A stretch of 64,000 nucleotides of DNA from Desulfosporosinus meridiei DSM 13257 (GCF_000231385.2 NC_018515.1:2934501-2998500); one strand, 5' to 3'; shown: positions 32,547 to 41,889, counted from the stretch's first letter. The notes: generated from the sequence alone by a model not told the origin. Numbers and translations: made by a program.

Positions 32547-33113
32547 CTATCTGATATATGTAATTAGATTTGGCTTTCTGTCTTGTACATCGCCGACAAT
32601 ATCATCCTTATAGCCAAAAACCGCCGTATAGTAAGGCTTGTAACCCTCTGGTAATTTAAGTTCATTTCTTAATTCTGTTCCTAAAGGTGAATTAAACGCT
32701 AATAGGACGAAGAAAATCCAGCAAGCCCCCACCCCAATTGATTCTGCGGCCAAAAGTAAATTCTGAGTAGCAGCGGCACAATCAGCTTCTAGAGGTACGA
32801 AAGCCTTCTCATCGCCAGAAACAATAATTAATGTAGGGGCATGGTACAAGCAATTAAACTCTTTATCATTACCTAATGCCCTTAAGTGTTCAATATCCAT
32901 TTGCTGAGCACCTTGCTTAGCTGCAAGATTCAGTTTCTCTAGTAATTTCTTGTTTTGAATTACAGTAAAATGCCAGGCTTGATTTCCAGCGTTAGGAGCA
33001 TACATTCCCGCCTCAAGTATCGCCTGTATTTCCTCATCTTTGATTTGCTCTTCTTTAAAACTTCTTATACTTCTACGCTGCCTAATGACTTTTAAAGTTT
33101 CATTAGTAATCAT
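32547..33113 (-). CDS. Nitroreductase-family oxidoreductase
   Basis: This 188-residue FMN-dependent protein begins with KVIRQRRSIRSFKEEQI, the FMN-contacting motif of the family, followed by AGMYAPNAGNQAWHFTVI. The C-terminal part has ESIGVGACWIFFVLLAF and LPEGYKPYYTAVFGY. It probably reduces nitro compounds or quinones with NAD(P)H. The ATG at 33113 is 7 bases after GGAGGGG; a longer frame to 33158 is less likely. Length is typical. Confidence 0.92.
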   Translation of the reverse strand: MITNETLKVIRQRRSIRSFKEEQIKDEEIQAILEAGMYAPNAGNQAWHFTVIQNKKLLEKLNLAAKQGAQQMDIEHLRALGNDKEFNCLYHAPTLIIVSGDEKAFVPLEADCAAATQNLLLAAESIGVGACWIFFVLLAFNSPLGTELRNELKLPEGYKPYYTAVFGYKDDIVGDVQDRKPNLITYIR

Positions 33114-33292
33114 GAAATTACCCCTCCATACCAGTTGTTTTTTTGCGACGCGTCCCAAAACGATAATCGCAGCTTCGACATAATTGGTAAGAATTTCAGG
33201 ACTTTTAACCCTACTAAGATTTGATCATCCGACGTATAAATAAGCATGACAAATTGTTGTAATTTGCATGATTATACGATAGGAGGTATATA

Positions 33293-33409
33293 ATGGCTAT
33301 TTCAGGGACTATTTCAGATCTTAAAATACTGGTAGCATTGTATGGTAATGTGACTATAAAAGAAATAATCACATTTAAAGGTTTAAGGAATGTATCTATG
33401 GTTGCTTAA
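33293..33409 (+). CDS. Candidate 38-residue small protein
   Basis: AGGAGGT (33281-33287) is ideally placed before an ATG at 33293. The frame runs 38 codons, starting MAISGTISDLKILVALYGNV and stopping at 33409. CAAATT/AATTTG arms around GTTGT lie just upstream (about 33250-33266) and could be an operator. The encoded peptide is mixed hydrophobic and polar with no known motif. The ribosome site is among the strongest in the window, which is the main support. Confidence 0.5.
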   Translation: MAISGTISDLKILVALYGNVTIKEIITFKGLRNVSMVA

Positions 33410-33445
33410 CGGAATTGATTTAAAGTCTATAAAATAATCTACTTT

Positions 33446-34099
33446 TCATTTAACAGTCAACCCTAGTAATCTAGAAAGATCAACCGCTTGCATAGCATTC
33501 ACTATGACACCATTAATATCTGGAATATTTACGCCTATCCCTTCAATATCACAACTTGTAAAATCTATTCCTCTTAGATTTGTGAAGTTCATTTGAGCCT
33601 CAACAAGATTAGAATCTTGAAATTCTACGTTAATTAACAATGAATTTTTAAAATCCGCAGAAATCAATTGACATTGTTGGAATACAACTTGCTTACAATT
33701 CGAATAACGAAAATAGGCATATTTACTATTACAGTTTATGAATGTTACCTCTCTCAATGTAGCTTCACTTAAATTAATACCCACCATCTTGCAATTTATA
33801 AATTCTACTCTGTGCAATATAGCTTTACTAAAATCAATATTTGATAAATCACAATTTTGAAAGCTTACATCTATCAGTTCTAAACGTTTCAAAATAATTT
33901 TGTTAAAAATGACTTTGTTTAATTTTACTTTTTTAAAAGTCATGCACTCTGCTTCATGATTTTCTAAATAGCAGTTTGAAATTATTCCATTGGAGACTAT
34001 CATTTCATTCACTATATTTTCTCCAGATAGCTCTATGATATCTAAATCAAATTCAAATTTGGGTTTTGAAACTTTTGTCTTTATTTTTTTGTCTTCCAT
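33446..34099 (-). CDS. Pentapeptide-repeat-like protein with degenerate repeats
   Basis: This protein of about 217 residues contains a series of imperfect pentapeptide-type coils. VSFQNCDLSNIDFSKAIL, LSEATLREVTFINC and LINVEFQDSNLVEAQMNFTNL are examples; each coil centres on an aliphatic or aromatic residue. It should form a small right-handed quadrilateral helix, but repeats are less regular than in the protein at 23626. The start is taken at ATG 34099 after AGAGGC, which leaves 46 bases to the upstream moaE-like gene. Function is unknown. Confidence 0.75.
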   Translation of the reverse strand: MEDKKIKTKVSKPKFEFDLDIIELSGENIVNEMIVSNGIISNCYLENHEAECMTFKKVKLNKVIFNKIILKRLELIDVSFQNCDLSNIDFSKAILHRVEFINCKMVGINLSEATLREVTFINCNSKYAYFRYSNCKQVVFQQCQLISADFKNSLLINVEFQDSNLVEAQMNFTNLRGIDFTSCDIEGIGVNIPDINGVIVNAMQAVDLSRLLGLTVK

Positions 34100-34145
34100 A
34101 GATTCTTGCCTCTTTTGAAAAAATATTTCAATCGCTAGATGTCTA

Positions 34146-34553
34146 CTATTTTTGTTCGATTTCGGTAACACATTCGCTTTTAATCTTTTCTACCAGGAAT
34201 TGCAGGGCATCAACTACATGTGGTCTGATATCGCCGCCTATCAGAACATACATTATGTCATCGCCTAATTCGAGCATGCCTTGATTAAGCCAAACCCTAA
34301 CCTGGAAGATACCGTCCATCTTATAGGTTTCGGCAATCGCAGCATCAACCTTTGCAGCATCATAATCAAACTCCATTCCCCTCACCATAGAACCGTCATC
34401 AATTCCTTGGCGTACCTTAGCTTTGGGCGTTTGGCGGACAACGCCATTATGAACTAAAAACATCCCTTCCTGTAAAGCCGCAGGATTTTTTTTTGCTTCT
34501 TTGAGCCATTCATCGATTGATGGTGAGGGTTTTTTCATTCTTCCATTAATCAT
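34146..34553 (-). CDS. MoaE-family molybdopterin synthase large subunit-like protein
   Basis: This 135-residue protein matches MoaE-type sequences in GMFLVHNGVVR, MEFDYDAAKVDAAIAET, VRVWLNQGMLELGDDIMYVLIGGDIRPHVVDALQFLVEKIK and the C-terminal CVTE. Molybdopterin synthase MoaD-MoaE converts precursor Z to molybdopterin, and this may be a paralogue of it. No other moa gene is in the window, so a role apart from cofactor synthesis cannot be excluded. Confidence 0.8.
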   Translation of the reverse strand: MINGRMKKPSPSIDEWLKEAKKNPAALQEGMFLVHNGVVRQTPKAKVRQGIDDGSMVRGMEFDYDAAKVDAAIAETYKMDGIFQVRVWLNQGMLELGDDIMYVLIGGDIRPHVVDALQFLVEKIKSECVTEIEQK

Positions 34554-34967
34554 AATCTAATACACTCCTTATTTAAGTAGATACCTATAGAATCAAATCT
34601 ATAATAGGATAAAGCTATAAAATAAAACTTTTCATTTATGGTTCTTTGTCATTTTTCTTTCGATATCTACATAATCAACCACATTTTAATACACATAATA
34701 CTCTCTTTCTAAAACATGAACTTTGTCCTACTAGTGCACTCTGACAACCACTAATCCCTAATCCACGCAGTTTTTGCCTTTGGCTTTGCTAAAAGCAGCC
34801 AAGAAAGTAATAGACGCACCGACAGCTATTCCAAAATATCCATACTGGATTTACCTTTAGCACGTATTGAGCCCATATAAAGACCACTTTGTTAAATTAA
34901 TAACGTAACCACACTCAATACAATAACCATTATTCCGCCCATAAATATAATATTATGAGGTGGTTAT
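34554..34967. other. Intergenic region with a decayed membrane-protein fragment
   Basis: This 414-base gap contains the remnant at 34758-34885, an AT-rich left part and the promoter region of the YmaF-type gene on the right. No intact gene is visible. Confidence 0.5.
34758..34885 (-). pseudogene. Frameshifted membrane-protein remnant
   Basis: Reading the minus strand, two frames join across a single shift: FIWAQYVLKVNPVWIF in one frame, then GIAVGASITFLAAFSKAKGK ending at a stop near 34758. Together they look like the hydrophobic end of a small membrane protein. There is no start codon. I cannot name the parent family. Confidence 0.35.
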
Positions 34968-35531
34968 ATGAACGTAATACATGGTCATTACTTTGAAGGT
35001 ATTAGTGATAGAGTCTTCAATCATCAACATCGATATTCAGGTCTTAGTAGCGAATCGCCTAATAATCCTCTACATGTTCATGAGATATCTGGTTGCAGTA
35101 CAAAAGATAATGGTCATAGGCACTACTTCAAGCTAATCACAGCTCCAAGCACTGAAATTGCTGGAGGACATTTTCATACTTATCAAGGCTTTACGACTAC
35201 TGATCAAAGACACTATCATCTACTGTCCGGCGGCACTTTGATTAATAACTTCATGCCGAGTCCTCGTCAAAAATTCACTACCGCTGAAGCCCAGCAAATT
35301 GGCGAACAACTTGGAATAGATTGGAGCAAAAACCCATTTAATATAGAACAATTCAGAATAGGTCTAGATGTGGAATTGGAACACGGTAGAAGAGATCAGG
35401 CTACTAATGTTACAGAAGATGACCCGATTACAACAGCAAAAATAGCTTTAGCCCATTTAAATGAGTTTCCGGATTATTACACGAGGTTAACTAAACTTGA
35501 AAAAGAAGCTAAAGCATTTTGGCAAAGATAA
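34968..35531 (+). CDS. YmaF-DUF5661 fusion protein
   Basis: This 187-residue protein has two parts. The first 95 residues are full of histidine pairs (HGHYFEGISDRVFNHQHRY, HVHEISG, HRHYF, GGHFHTY, HYHLL), the pattern of YmaF, possibly metal binding. From about residue 100 the sequence GIDWSKNPFNIEQFRIGLDVELEHG, then TNVTEDDPITTAKIALAHLNEFPDYYTRL, matches DUF5661. Both families are of unknown function and I have not seen evidence here for a partner. GAGGTGG precedes the ATG. Confidence 0.75.
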   Translation: MNVIHGHYFEGISDRVFNHQHRYSGLSSESPNNPLHVHEISGCSTKDNGHRHYFKLITAPSTEIAGGHFHTYQGFTTTDQRHYHLLSGGTLINNFMPSPRQKFTTAEAQQIGEQLGIDWSKNPFNIEQFRIGLDVELEHGRRDQATNVTEDDPITTAKIALAHLNEFPDYYTRLTKLEKEAKAFWQR

Positions 35532-35947
35532 ACTTAAACAAGCCTCTTCGAATAGTTTGAAACATTTGTCTTTCAACTAAATAAGAAAAGTATAAATATT
35601 TAATTGATTAAATTTCGCCATGTTAATTCATATTCCTTCTTGGCTAAATCTTTATTACAATTTCAGTCTTTAAAACATTTCTAAATTCGAACTCTCAAGC
35701 TAAATTTCGTTGTGATATGAATGATCTGCTATTTATATAATCTCTTATCTTGATCCTTTTGTTTTGGTGGAATAAACATACAAAAGGAGCATTGATCACT
35801 GCGTTATAGCAGTTACAACAGCTCCTTTTACAGCATCTCTTAGGAGTACTCCATACTATCCTCTATACCCTCATCGGAATGACCAATGTGCAATATCCTC
35901 CCCAGGAAATTTTGGTAGATCATATTTCTTCACAAACCCAAATGGGC
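35532..35947. other. Intergenic region with a two-stem hairpin
   Basis: This 416-base AT-rich gap lies between convergent genes. Apart from the hairpin at 35782-35829 I see nothing coding in it. Confidence 0.5.
35782..35829 (+). terminator. Hairpin with nested stem between convergent genes
   Basis: AAAAGGAGC (35782-35790) pairs with GCTCCTTTT (35821-35829). ACTGC/GCAGT forms an inner stem within the loop. It sits about 250 bases after the YmaF-type gene. Confidence 0.5.
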
Positions 35948-36769
35948 TTATTTTTGACACTGCGAACAATAAACCGTCGTCCTGCCGGCAAGGCGAACCC
36001 GTTCTAATTTCTGCCCGCAAACTTTACATGGTTCCCCTCCCCGGCCATACACTTGTAAAGCCCGTTCGAAGGATCCTTTCTCTCCATTGGCATCGCGATA
36101 ATCTCGAAAGGATGTCCCTTGAGCATCAATCCCCGCTTGGAGGACGTTTCGGATTGCCTGATGAAGTTCAGCTAGTTCCTCTTCGGTTAGGGAATCCACA
36201 GTACGGTTAGGGGAAATCCTTGCTTGAAAAAGGGATTCGTCAACATAGATATTTCCTAAGCCTGCTAAAACATGTTGATCTAACAAGGCGGCTTTTACAG
36301 AGACTTTTTTCTTACCAAATCGCTCTTTCAAAACCTGAGGAGTAAATTCCAACTCTAAGGGTTCAGGTCCAAGTTTGCCTAAGGAAGAATCACTGATGCT
36401 CCGAGAGGTGGGTATTGCTTGGATACGCCCAAATTTACGAACGTCTGAAAAATGAACTTCCCCCTTGTCTAAACAGAAAACTACATGAGTATGCTTGTCA
36501 GGGGGTTGTTTTTCTGTGTAATAGTTTAAACGCCCAGTCATTCTCATATGGGCAATCAGTGTTAGATCATTATCTAATCTAATTAATAGATATTTACCCC
36601 GTCGATCTATCCTTTGAATTTGACGATCGGCGACTAGTACTTCAAATGGTTGATCTTCCCAACTGATAACCGCAGATGACCAAACTAATTTAACTTCTTT
36701 TATTTTCAAACCATTAACATGCTGGGCTAATGTCCTTCGGATTGTTTCAACCTCGGGAAGTTCGGGCAT
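35948..36769 (-). CDS. mutM: Formamidopyrimidine-DNA glycosylase
   Basis: This 273-residue base-excision enzyme removes 8-oxoguanine and formamidopyrimidines. The N-terminal PELPEVETIRRTL carries the catalytic proline and glutamate. The C-terminal zinc finger is CKVCGQKLERVRLAGRTTVYCSQC. The middle has LAGLGNIYVDE of the helix-two-turn-helix region. The start codon lies 14 bases after GGTGAGG. It is 16 bases downstream of polA, an arrangement common in Firmicutes. Confidence 0.97.
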   Translation of the reverse strand: MPELPEVETIRRTLAQHVNGLKIKEVKLVWSSAVISWEDQPFEVLVADRQIQRIDRRGKYLLIRLDNDLTLIAHMRMTGRLNYYTEKQPPDKHTHVVFCLDKGEVHFSDVRKFGRIQAIPTSRSISDSSLGKLGPEPLELEFTPQVLKERFGKKKVSVKAALLDQHVLAGLGNIYVDESLFQARISPNRTVDSLTEEELAELHQAIRNVLQAGIDAQGTSFRDYRDANGEKGSFERALQVYGRGGEPCKVCGQKLERVRLAGRTTVYCSQCQK

Positions 36770-36785
36770 ATTATTTCCTCACCCC

Positions 36786-39404
36786 TTATATTGAATGAAA
36801 CGGCTGCATTTCGTACCAGTTAGGGCCAACCTTACATTCCACCGTCATCGGCACGGTTAAAGGATAGGCATTTTCCATTTGTTCCTTTAACATGCGGGCA
36901 ACATTTTCCAGATCTGCCGGAGCTACTTGAAGCAAGAGCTCATCGTGTACTTGGAGAAGCATAGTTGCTTGAAAAGGTTTCAATCCTTCGGCTACTTTAA
37001 GCATAGCTAATTTCATGATATCCGCAGCTGTGCCCTGCACCGGGGTATTCATTGCAATCCGCTCCCCAAACTGACGTTGAACTCGGTTGGAATGCAGAAG
37101 CTCAGGAATGCGACGCAAGCGATTTAACAGGGTACGTACTTGTCCGTCTGTTTTGGCCTGGGTCACTACATCCTCCAGATACCGTTTAACTCCACTATAG
37201 CGCTTAAAATACTGCTCAATATAAAACTTAGATTCTTTACGCGGGATGCCCAAATCCCTGGAGAGACCGAATTCAGTTAATCCATAGACCAAGCCAAAAT
37301 TAACCGCCTTTGCACTTCGGCGCATATCCGAAGTTACCTCTTCCAGTGAAATTCCAAACACTTCAGCAGCGGTCCTGGTATGAACATCTTGTCTCAGGGC
37401 AAAGGATTCACAGAGTAAAGGGTCTTGGGAATAGTGGGCTAAAATCCTAAGTTCAATTTGAGAATAGTCCGCAGAGAGAAGCACCCACCCTGGTTCAGTA
37501 GGATGAAAAACCTTTCGCAGTTGTCTTCCCTGCTCTAATCGAATTGGGATGTTCTGCAAATTGGGTTCCGTGCTCGACAAACGTCCGGTTGTTGTCACAG
37601 TTTGCTGAAAGGTGGTATGAATCCGACCTTCCTTGGCCTGAGCGAGTAATCCATTTACATAGGTAGACATTAATTTGTTTAATTGCCGATAGTCAAGAAT
37701 CTTGGCCACAACAGGATGGGCAATGCGAAGTTCTTCTAAGGTCTCCGCATCTGTAGAATACCCAGTTTTCGTCTTCTTAGCGCTAGGTAGGCCCAACTTT
37801 TCAAAAAGAATAGTTCCCAACTGTTTCGTAGAGTTTATGTTAAAGGTTTCCTCAGCTAACGCATAAATATCCTGCTCCAGCTGTTTTAAGGTTAGACTTA
37901 TTCCGTCCCCAAAGGCTTTTAATGCTTCAGAGTCGATGGCAATTCCGTGCCGTTCCATTTGCGCAAGAACCAAACTTAAGGGTTCTTCGATTTCGTGAAG
38001 AAGAGTAGTAAGTCCCAGAGTACTGATATCTTCTTCAAACTTAGGGGCAACTTGAGCTAAGGCTGCAGCTTCCTCGGCAATATTAGCGAATACATCTTGA
38101 CTGGGAAAATACTCTTTAACTAAATCCAGAGGCGCAAACTTCGGTCGCGAGGATTGAATTAGGTAGGATGCCAGGCTTAGATCTAGGGCTAAACCCTTTA
38201 GTTGCACACCTTCGTTAGCAAGTAATAAAGCTACCGTCTTACTGTCTGCCAAGGTTTTAGGAATCTCATCGTTTCCCATTAATTCCAGCCATGCCTGACA
38301 AACCTTTTCCGATGCCTCATCACGATCCAGAATAAAGGTCTCCCCTTGGGCAGCTACTCCCCATTCCAGCCATTGTCCCCCTTGTAACCCTGTCCCCTTG
38401 TATCGACAAGCTAGGGTAAGAGGTTTCTTTTGGGACTTCCATTCGTCTATCTGAAGGAGCCAGTCCTCTTCTGACATTGCTCGTTCAGGCCAGGTTTCTA
38501 ACACTGCCTCCGAATTTTCACTAAGAAGCCCTTCATCATTATGGCGCTCATGCCATAAACGCGTTACATTTCTCAGGTCATACTTCTGCAGAACCGGCAG
38601 AACTTTAGAGGCCTGTGGACGTCGATAAACAAAATCCTCGCTAGAAAAAGTCAAGGGAACTTCCGTCAGCATTGTAGCCAATTTCTTGCTTAGGATAGCC
38701 TGATCGGCATATTCTTTTAAATTACTCTGAACCTTTTTCCCAGATACTCTCTCAACATTCGCTAAAACATTCTCGACAGTTTCAAATTCCCAAAGTAATT
38801 TCAGAGCGGTCTTCTCTCCAATTCCTGGGACACCTGGGATATTATCCGAGGTGTCACCCATTAAACCCTTAAGATCAATAATTTGATGGGGCCGCAGTTG
38901 ATAGCGTTCCCACAGAGCTGTCTCGTCGTATCGTTCAATTTCACTGATTCCCTTTTTAGTCAGAAAAATATTAGTTCTTGGGGATATGAGTTGTAGGGCA
39001 TCCTTATCCCCTGTATATATTTGGATCTCCATTCCCTGAGCTTCCGCTTGTTTAGTTATAGCGGCAATTAGATCATCCGCTTCGTAGCCCGCCAACTCCA
39101 GGAGTGGGACATCCATGTCTGCTAATATCTCCTTGAGATAATCAAATTGTGGGCGTAATCCCTCTGGAGTTTCTTTGCGCTGTGCTTTGTAGCCGGCATA
39201 CTGTTCAATCCGAACAGTTGCCTTCGTTTTATCGAAAGCAACCACCCAGTAATCCGGGTGCTGCTCTTGTTCTAATTTAAAGAGCATGGTTAAGAAACCA
39301 TGGAGAACATTGGTTGGTCGCCCATCAGCTGTTGTTAAAGGCGGAAGTGCATAAAAGGCACGATTTGCAAGGCTATTTCCATCTAAGATAAGCATACGCG
39401 GCAT
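36786..39404 (-). CDS. polA: DNA polymerase I
   Basis: This 872-residue enzyme has an N-terminal 5'-3' exonuclease domain (LILDGNSLANRAFYALPP, then GYEADDLIAA and GLMGDTSDNIPGVPGIGEKTA), a middle domain and a polymerase domain. Polymerase motifs are LSADYSQIELRILAH (A), RRSAKAVNFGLVYGL (B) and VHDELLLQV (C). The proofreading domain (about 310-470) lacks the DxE metal-binding residues, so 3'-5' exonuclease should be inactive, as is usual in this group. ATG 39404 is 8 bases after GGGGG; an ATG at 39419 is less well placed. mutM follows. Confidence 0.97.
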   Translation of the reverse strand: MPRMLILDGNSLANRAFYALPPLTTADGRPTNVLHGFLTMLFKLEQEQHPDYWVVAFDKTKATVRIEQYAGYKAQRKETPEGLRPQFDYLKEILADMDVPLLELAGYEADDLIAAITKQAEAQGMEIQIYTGDKDALQLISPRTNIFLTKKGISEIERYDETALWERYQLRPHQIIDLKGLMGDTSDNIPGVPGIGEKTALKLLWEFETVENVLANVERVSGKKVQSNLKEYADQAILSKKLATMLTEVPLTFSSEDFVYRRPQASKVLPVLQKYDLRNVTRLWHERHNDEGLLSENSEAVLETWPERAMSEEDWLLQIDEWKSQKKPLTLACRYKGTGLQGGQWLEWGVAAQGETFILDRDEASEKVCQAWLELMGNDEIPKTLADSKTVALLLANEGVQLKGLALDLSLASYLIQSSRPKFAPLDLVKEYFPSQDVFANIAEEAAALAQVAPKFEEDISTLGLTTLLHEIEEPLSLVLAQMERHGIAIDSEALKAFGDGISLTLKQLEQDIYALAEETFNINSTKQLGTILFEKLGLPSAKKTKTGYSTDAETLEELRIAHPVVAKILDYRQLNKLMSTYVNGLLAQAKEGRIHTTFQQTVTTTGRLSSTEPNLQNIPIRLEQGRQLRKVFHPTEPGWVLLSADYSQIELRILAHYSQDPLLCESFALRQDVHTRTAAEVFGISLEEVTSDMRRSAKAVNFGLVYGLTEFGLSRDLGIPRKESKFYIEQYFKRYSGVKRYLEDVVTQAKTDGQVRTLLNRLRRIPELLHSNRVQRQFGERIAMNTPVQGTAADIMKLAMLKVAEGLKPFQATMLLQVHDELLLQVAPADLENVARMLKEQMENAYPLTVPMTVECKVGPNWYEMQPFHSI

Positions 39405-39887
39405 CCTGAAAACCCCCATTCTTTATCATTTTACTATATCATACGGAATACCTTCTAACAAACTGAGGGAAACAGGACTCCCTTCAACTTATCGAATTAA
39501 GTAACCCTTGTTTACGGACTAGTTCCTATTAACAAATCCATATATTAAGAAGTAAAGCTGAGGAAAACGTGGTAAACTTAATGTGTACTTTGAAAGGGAA
39601 AACCCAACAACATTAAAAACCTTGAGAGGAAGTGAAATATCCTGGTTTATAGCAGCATAAATGAATAATCTACTAAGGATTACCTTAACGATTTAGTAGA
39701 TCTCCTCTTTCCGGTATTCTGTGCAAACCATGTGTTGGAGTTGCTTCTAATCTTATTAGGGGTTATGAGCGTTTAGATACAACAAACATACCTTAGTAGT
39801 TAAAGTTCTGTAGTGCTGCCACTTTATTTAGTCGGTTAAGTGAATATGCTGGATGGTTTCTTAGCATTTGTGACCAGGAAGATTCTA
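39405..39887. other. Divergent intergenic region between polA and the DMT transporter
   Basis: This 483-base region contains an ATCTACTAA/TTAGTAGAT hairpin at 39668-39701 with a 16-base loop. A TTG-GGTAAACTTAATG stretch at about 39570 looks promoter-like but is unclear. No gene was recognised. The DMT transporter's own promoter must be here. Confidence 0.5.
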
Positions 39888-40814
39888 ATGTCCGATAAAC
39901 AGGTTCGATTACTGATGGTTTTAACAAGTCTACTTTGGTCCGGCGCATTTATAACCGGAAAATTCTCCATTCAGGATTTTCCGCCCTATGCCCTTACTTT
40001 CTTTCGCTTCCTTTTTGCCTTACCATTTATCTTCACAATTTTGTATATCAAAGAACCGAAAAACCTTTTCCCTCGCGGCAAACAATGGCCGGCTCTTCTC
40101 TTGCTCGGCTTTGTCGGCACTTTCTGCTATCATGTCTTATTTTTCACTTCACTGAGCTATACTACCGCAATTAATTCCTCCCTGATCGGAGCCATCAATC
40201 CCATGGTTACTACCCTTTTGGCTGCGATGTTCTTCAGTGAAAGATTGACCTTCTACAGGGTATTAGGGATTTTCCTTTCTTTCAGCGGCGTCTTTCTCTT
40301 TATTACCAACGGGGATTGGCAAATAATCTCTCAATTTCAAGTAAATCATGGCGATTTTCTAATGCTGCTTGGAGTATTTTGCTTTTCGACTTATTCCCTA
40401 CTTAGTCGAAGATACATGAAGCAATATAATATATCCCCTTTCATGATCACAGCTTATACCTTCTTAATATGTGTTATTATCTCTTTTCCCTTTGTTTTAT
40501 GGGAAAACCCTGCTACTTATTTATCAACAGCCACTGCCAGAGGTTGGCTCTCTATTTTATACATGAGCGTATTTGCTTCAGTATTAGGTTATCTCTTCCA
40601 ATCTATTGCCATTCAACGTATTGGTGCCTCTAGAACCGCCGTTTTTATTAATCTCGTACCTATCTTTACAATTATCCAGTCAGTGACAATCTTAGGGGAG
40701 TCCATTACCCTTATCAAATTAATGTGTGCAGCCATTGTTATCATAGGTGTTTATTTGGCAACACGTCCTGATACAAGAACCAATATTTTAAATTTACCTA
40801 ATAAAGTTGCTTAA
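39888..40814 (+). CDS. EamA/DMT-superfamily transporter
   Basis: This 308-residue membrane protein has ten predicted helices in two EamA repeats. Each begins with a characteristic pattern (LTSLLWSGAFITGKFSI, and LMLLGVFCFSTYSLLSRR for the second). The family exports or imports metabolites; the substrate is unknown. The ATG at 39888 follows AGGAAG at 6 bases; an in-frame GTG at 39840 lacks a site. A hairpin terminator lies about 110 bases downstream. Confidence 0.9.
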   Translation: MSDKQVRLLMVLTSLLWSGAFITGKFSIQDFPPYALTFFRFLFALPFIFTILYIKEPKNLFPRGKQWPALLLLGFVGTFCYHVLFFTSLSYTTAINSSLIGAINPMVTTLLAAMFFSERLTFYRVLGIFLSFSGVFLFITNGDWQIISQFQVNHGDFLMLLGVFCFSTYSLLSRRYMKQYNISPFMITAYTFLICVIISFPFVLWENPATYLSTATARGWLSILYMSVFASVLGYLFQSIAIQRIGASRTAVFINLVPIFTIIQSVTILGESITLIKLMCAAIVIIGVYLATRPDTRTNILNLPNKVA

Positions 40815-41114
40815 TTAAACTTAGATAAGAAAAATCTATGATTAACTGAAACCTTCTCCCAATGTCAGAATCGGCTCCAAATCAAGTTAGTATATAGAAA
40901 ATAAGCTATACTAGGATAATTTACTGGATTCCGACAGGAATCCGGTTTTTTATTTGATCCAGACATGTGCTTGATTAGCAATCCAACATTCAGCTTACGT
41001 TCAGCTAACGGTCAATTTATTTTCAGGAAACTGCTTTATAATTATTTCCAGTTCAACCAACAAGCAATAGACCCTAACTTAATTAAATATGCTGAGGTTT
41101 TTCAGGAGGCAATC
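40815..41114. other. Intergenic region before the orphan response regulator
   Basis: This 300-base gap holds a TATACT hexamer (40907-40912) that could be a weak -10 box, the terminator at 40926-40951 and a 160-base leader before the regulator. Confidence 0.45.
40926..40951 (+). terminator. Terminator after the DMT transporter
   Basis: GGATTCC pairs with GGAATCC around GACA, followed by GG and TTTTTT. Including flanks the stem is 9 bp. It might also act as an attenuator for the downstream regulator. Confidence 0.75.
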
Positions 41115-41780
41115 ATGAAGCTGTTGTTTATAGAACATAAAACCAATTCTTCAAAAACACTAAACACCCGCTTAAAAAGAGAAGGTTATGTGGTTGATAG
41201 CATTCACGATGGCGAAATCGGATTAGAGTTGGCCTTGCTTGGGTCATATGATCTTATTGTCCTAGATTCGTTTCTTCCAATGATTAATGGCCTAAATTTT
41301 ATCAAGGAACTTCGAGCCCATGACATAGCTGCGCCCATTTTAGTTCTCCACACTAATAATGATATAAAGTTTATGATTAATTGTTTAGATGCGGGTGCCG
41401 ATGATTATTTGCTAAAACCTTTTTCTCTTGAAGTTTTCTTAGCAAGACTAAGAGCACTTTCCAGAAGAATAGACAAAGATTATATTGACAATGAGCTGAT
41501 AGTAGCAGGGTTAGTTTTAAACACCCTAAAGTGTAGGGTAGCGAAAGGAAATAGTGTCATTAAACTAAGTGCCAAGGAAACCCTATTGCTGGAAACTCTC
41601 ATGCGAAACTACGGAAATGTTGTTACCAAGGAACGTATCTTCGAGAGACTTTGGGGAGCCAATTCTGTGATAGAATTTGCCAATGTAGACCTCTACATAT
41701 GCTACCTGAGAAAGAAAATCGGCGCTTCAACGATAAAAACAGTACGTAACATAGGGTATTACTTAGAACAAACCAAATGA
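41115..41780 (+). CDS. OmpR/PhoB-type response regulator with an atypical acidic pocket
   Basis: This 221-residue regulator has a receiver domain with Asp51 (LIVLDSFLP) and Lys in LLKPF, and a C-terminal winged helix (KLSAKETLLLETLMRNYGNVVTKERIF). The residues that normally bind Mg2+ near the N-terminus (EDD/VDD) are replaced by IEHKT (6-10), so only one acidic residue remains. No kinase gene is adjacent. Phosphorylation-independent control is possible (inference). The start follows AGGAGG at 5 bases; a longer frame to 40965 lacks a site. Confidence 0.88.
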   Translation: MKLLFIEHKTNSSKTLNTRLKREGYVVDSIHDGEIGLELALLGSYDLIVLDSFLPMINGLNFIKELRAHDIAAPILVLHTNNDIKFMINCLDAGADDYLLKPFSLEVFLARLRALSRRIDKDYIDNELIVAGLVLNTLKCRVAKGNSVIKLSAKETLLLETLMRNYGNVVTKERIFERLWGANSVIEFANVDLYICYLRKKIGASTIKTVRNIGYYLEQTK

Positions 41781-41788
41781 CCAATAAA

Positions 41789-41836
41789 AAATGCTCAAGC
41801 CTTCTCTACTAATCTAACGAAGGTTTGAGCATTTTT
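41789..41836 (+). terminator. Terminator of the response-regulator gene
   Basis: AAATGCTCAAGCCTTC pairs with GAAGGTTTGAGCATTT (one mismatch-type G-U pair) around a 14-base loop and is followed by a T run. Confidence 0.85.
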
Positions 41837-41889
41837 GTTAAATTATCACTGGATTATTTCCAGCACATTCGTTCTATGTATATTTCGAC

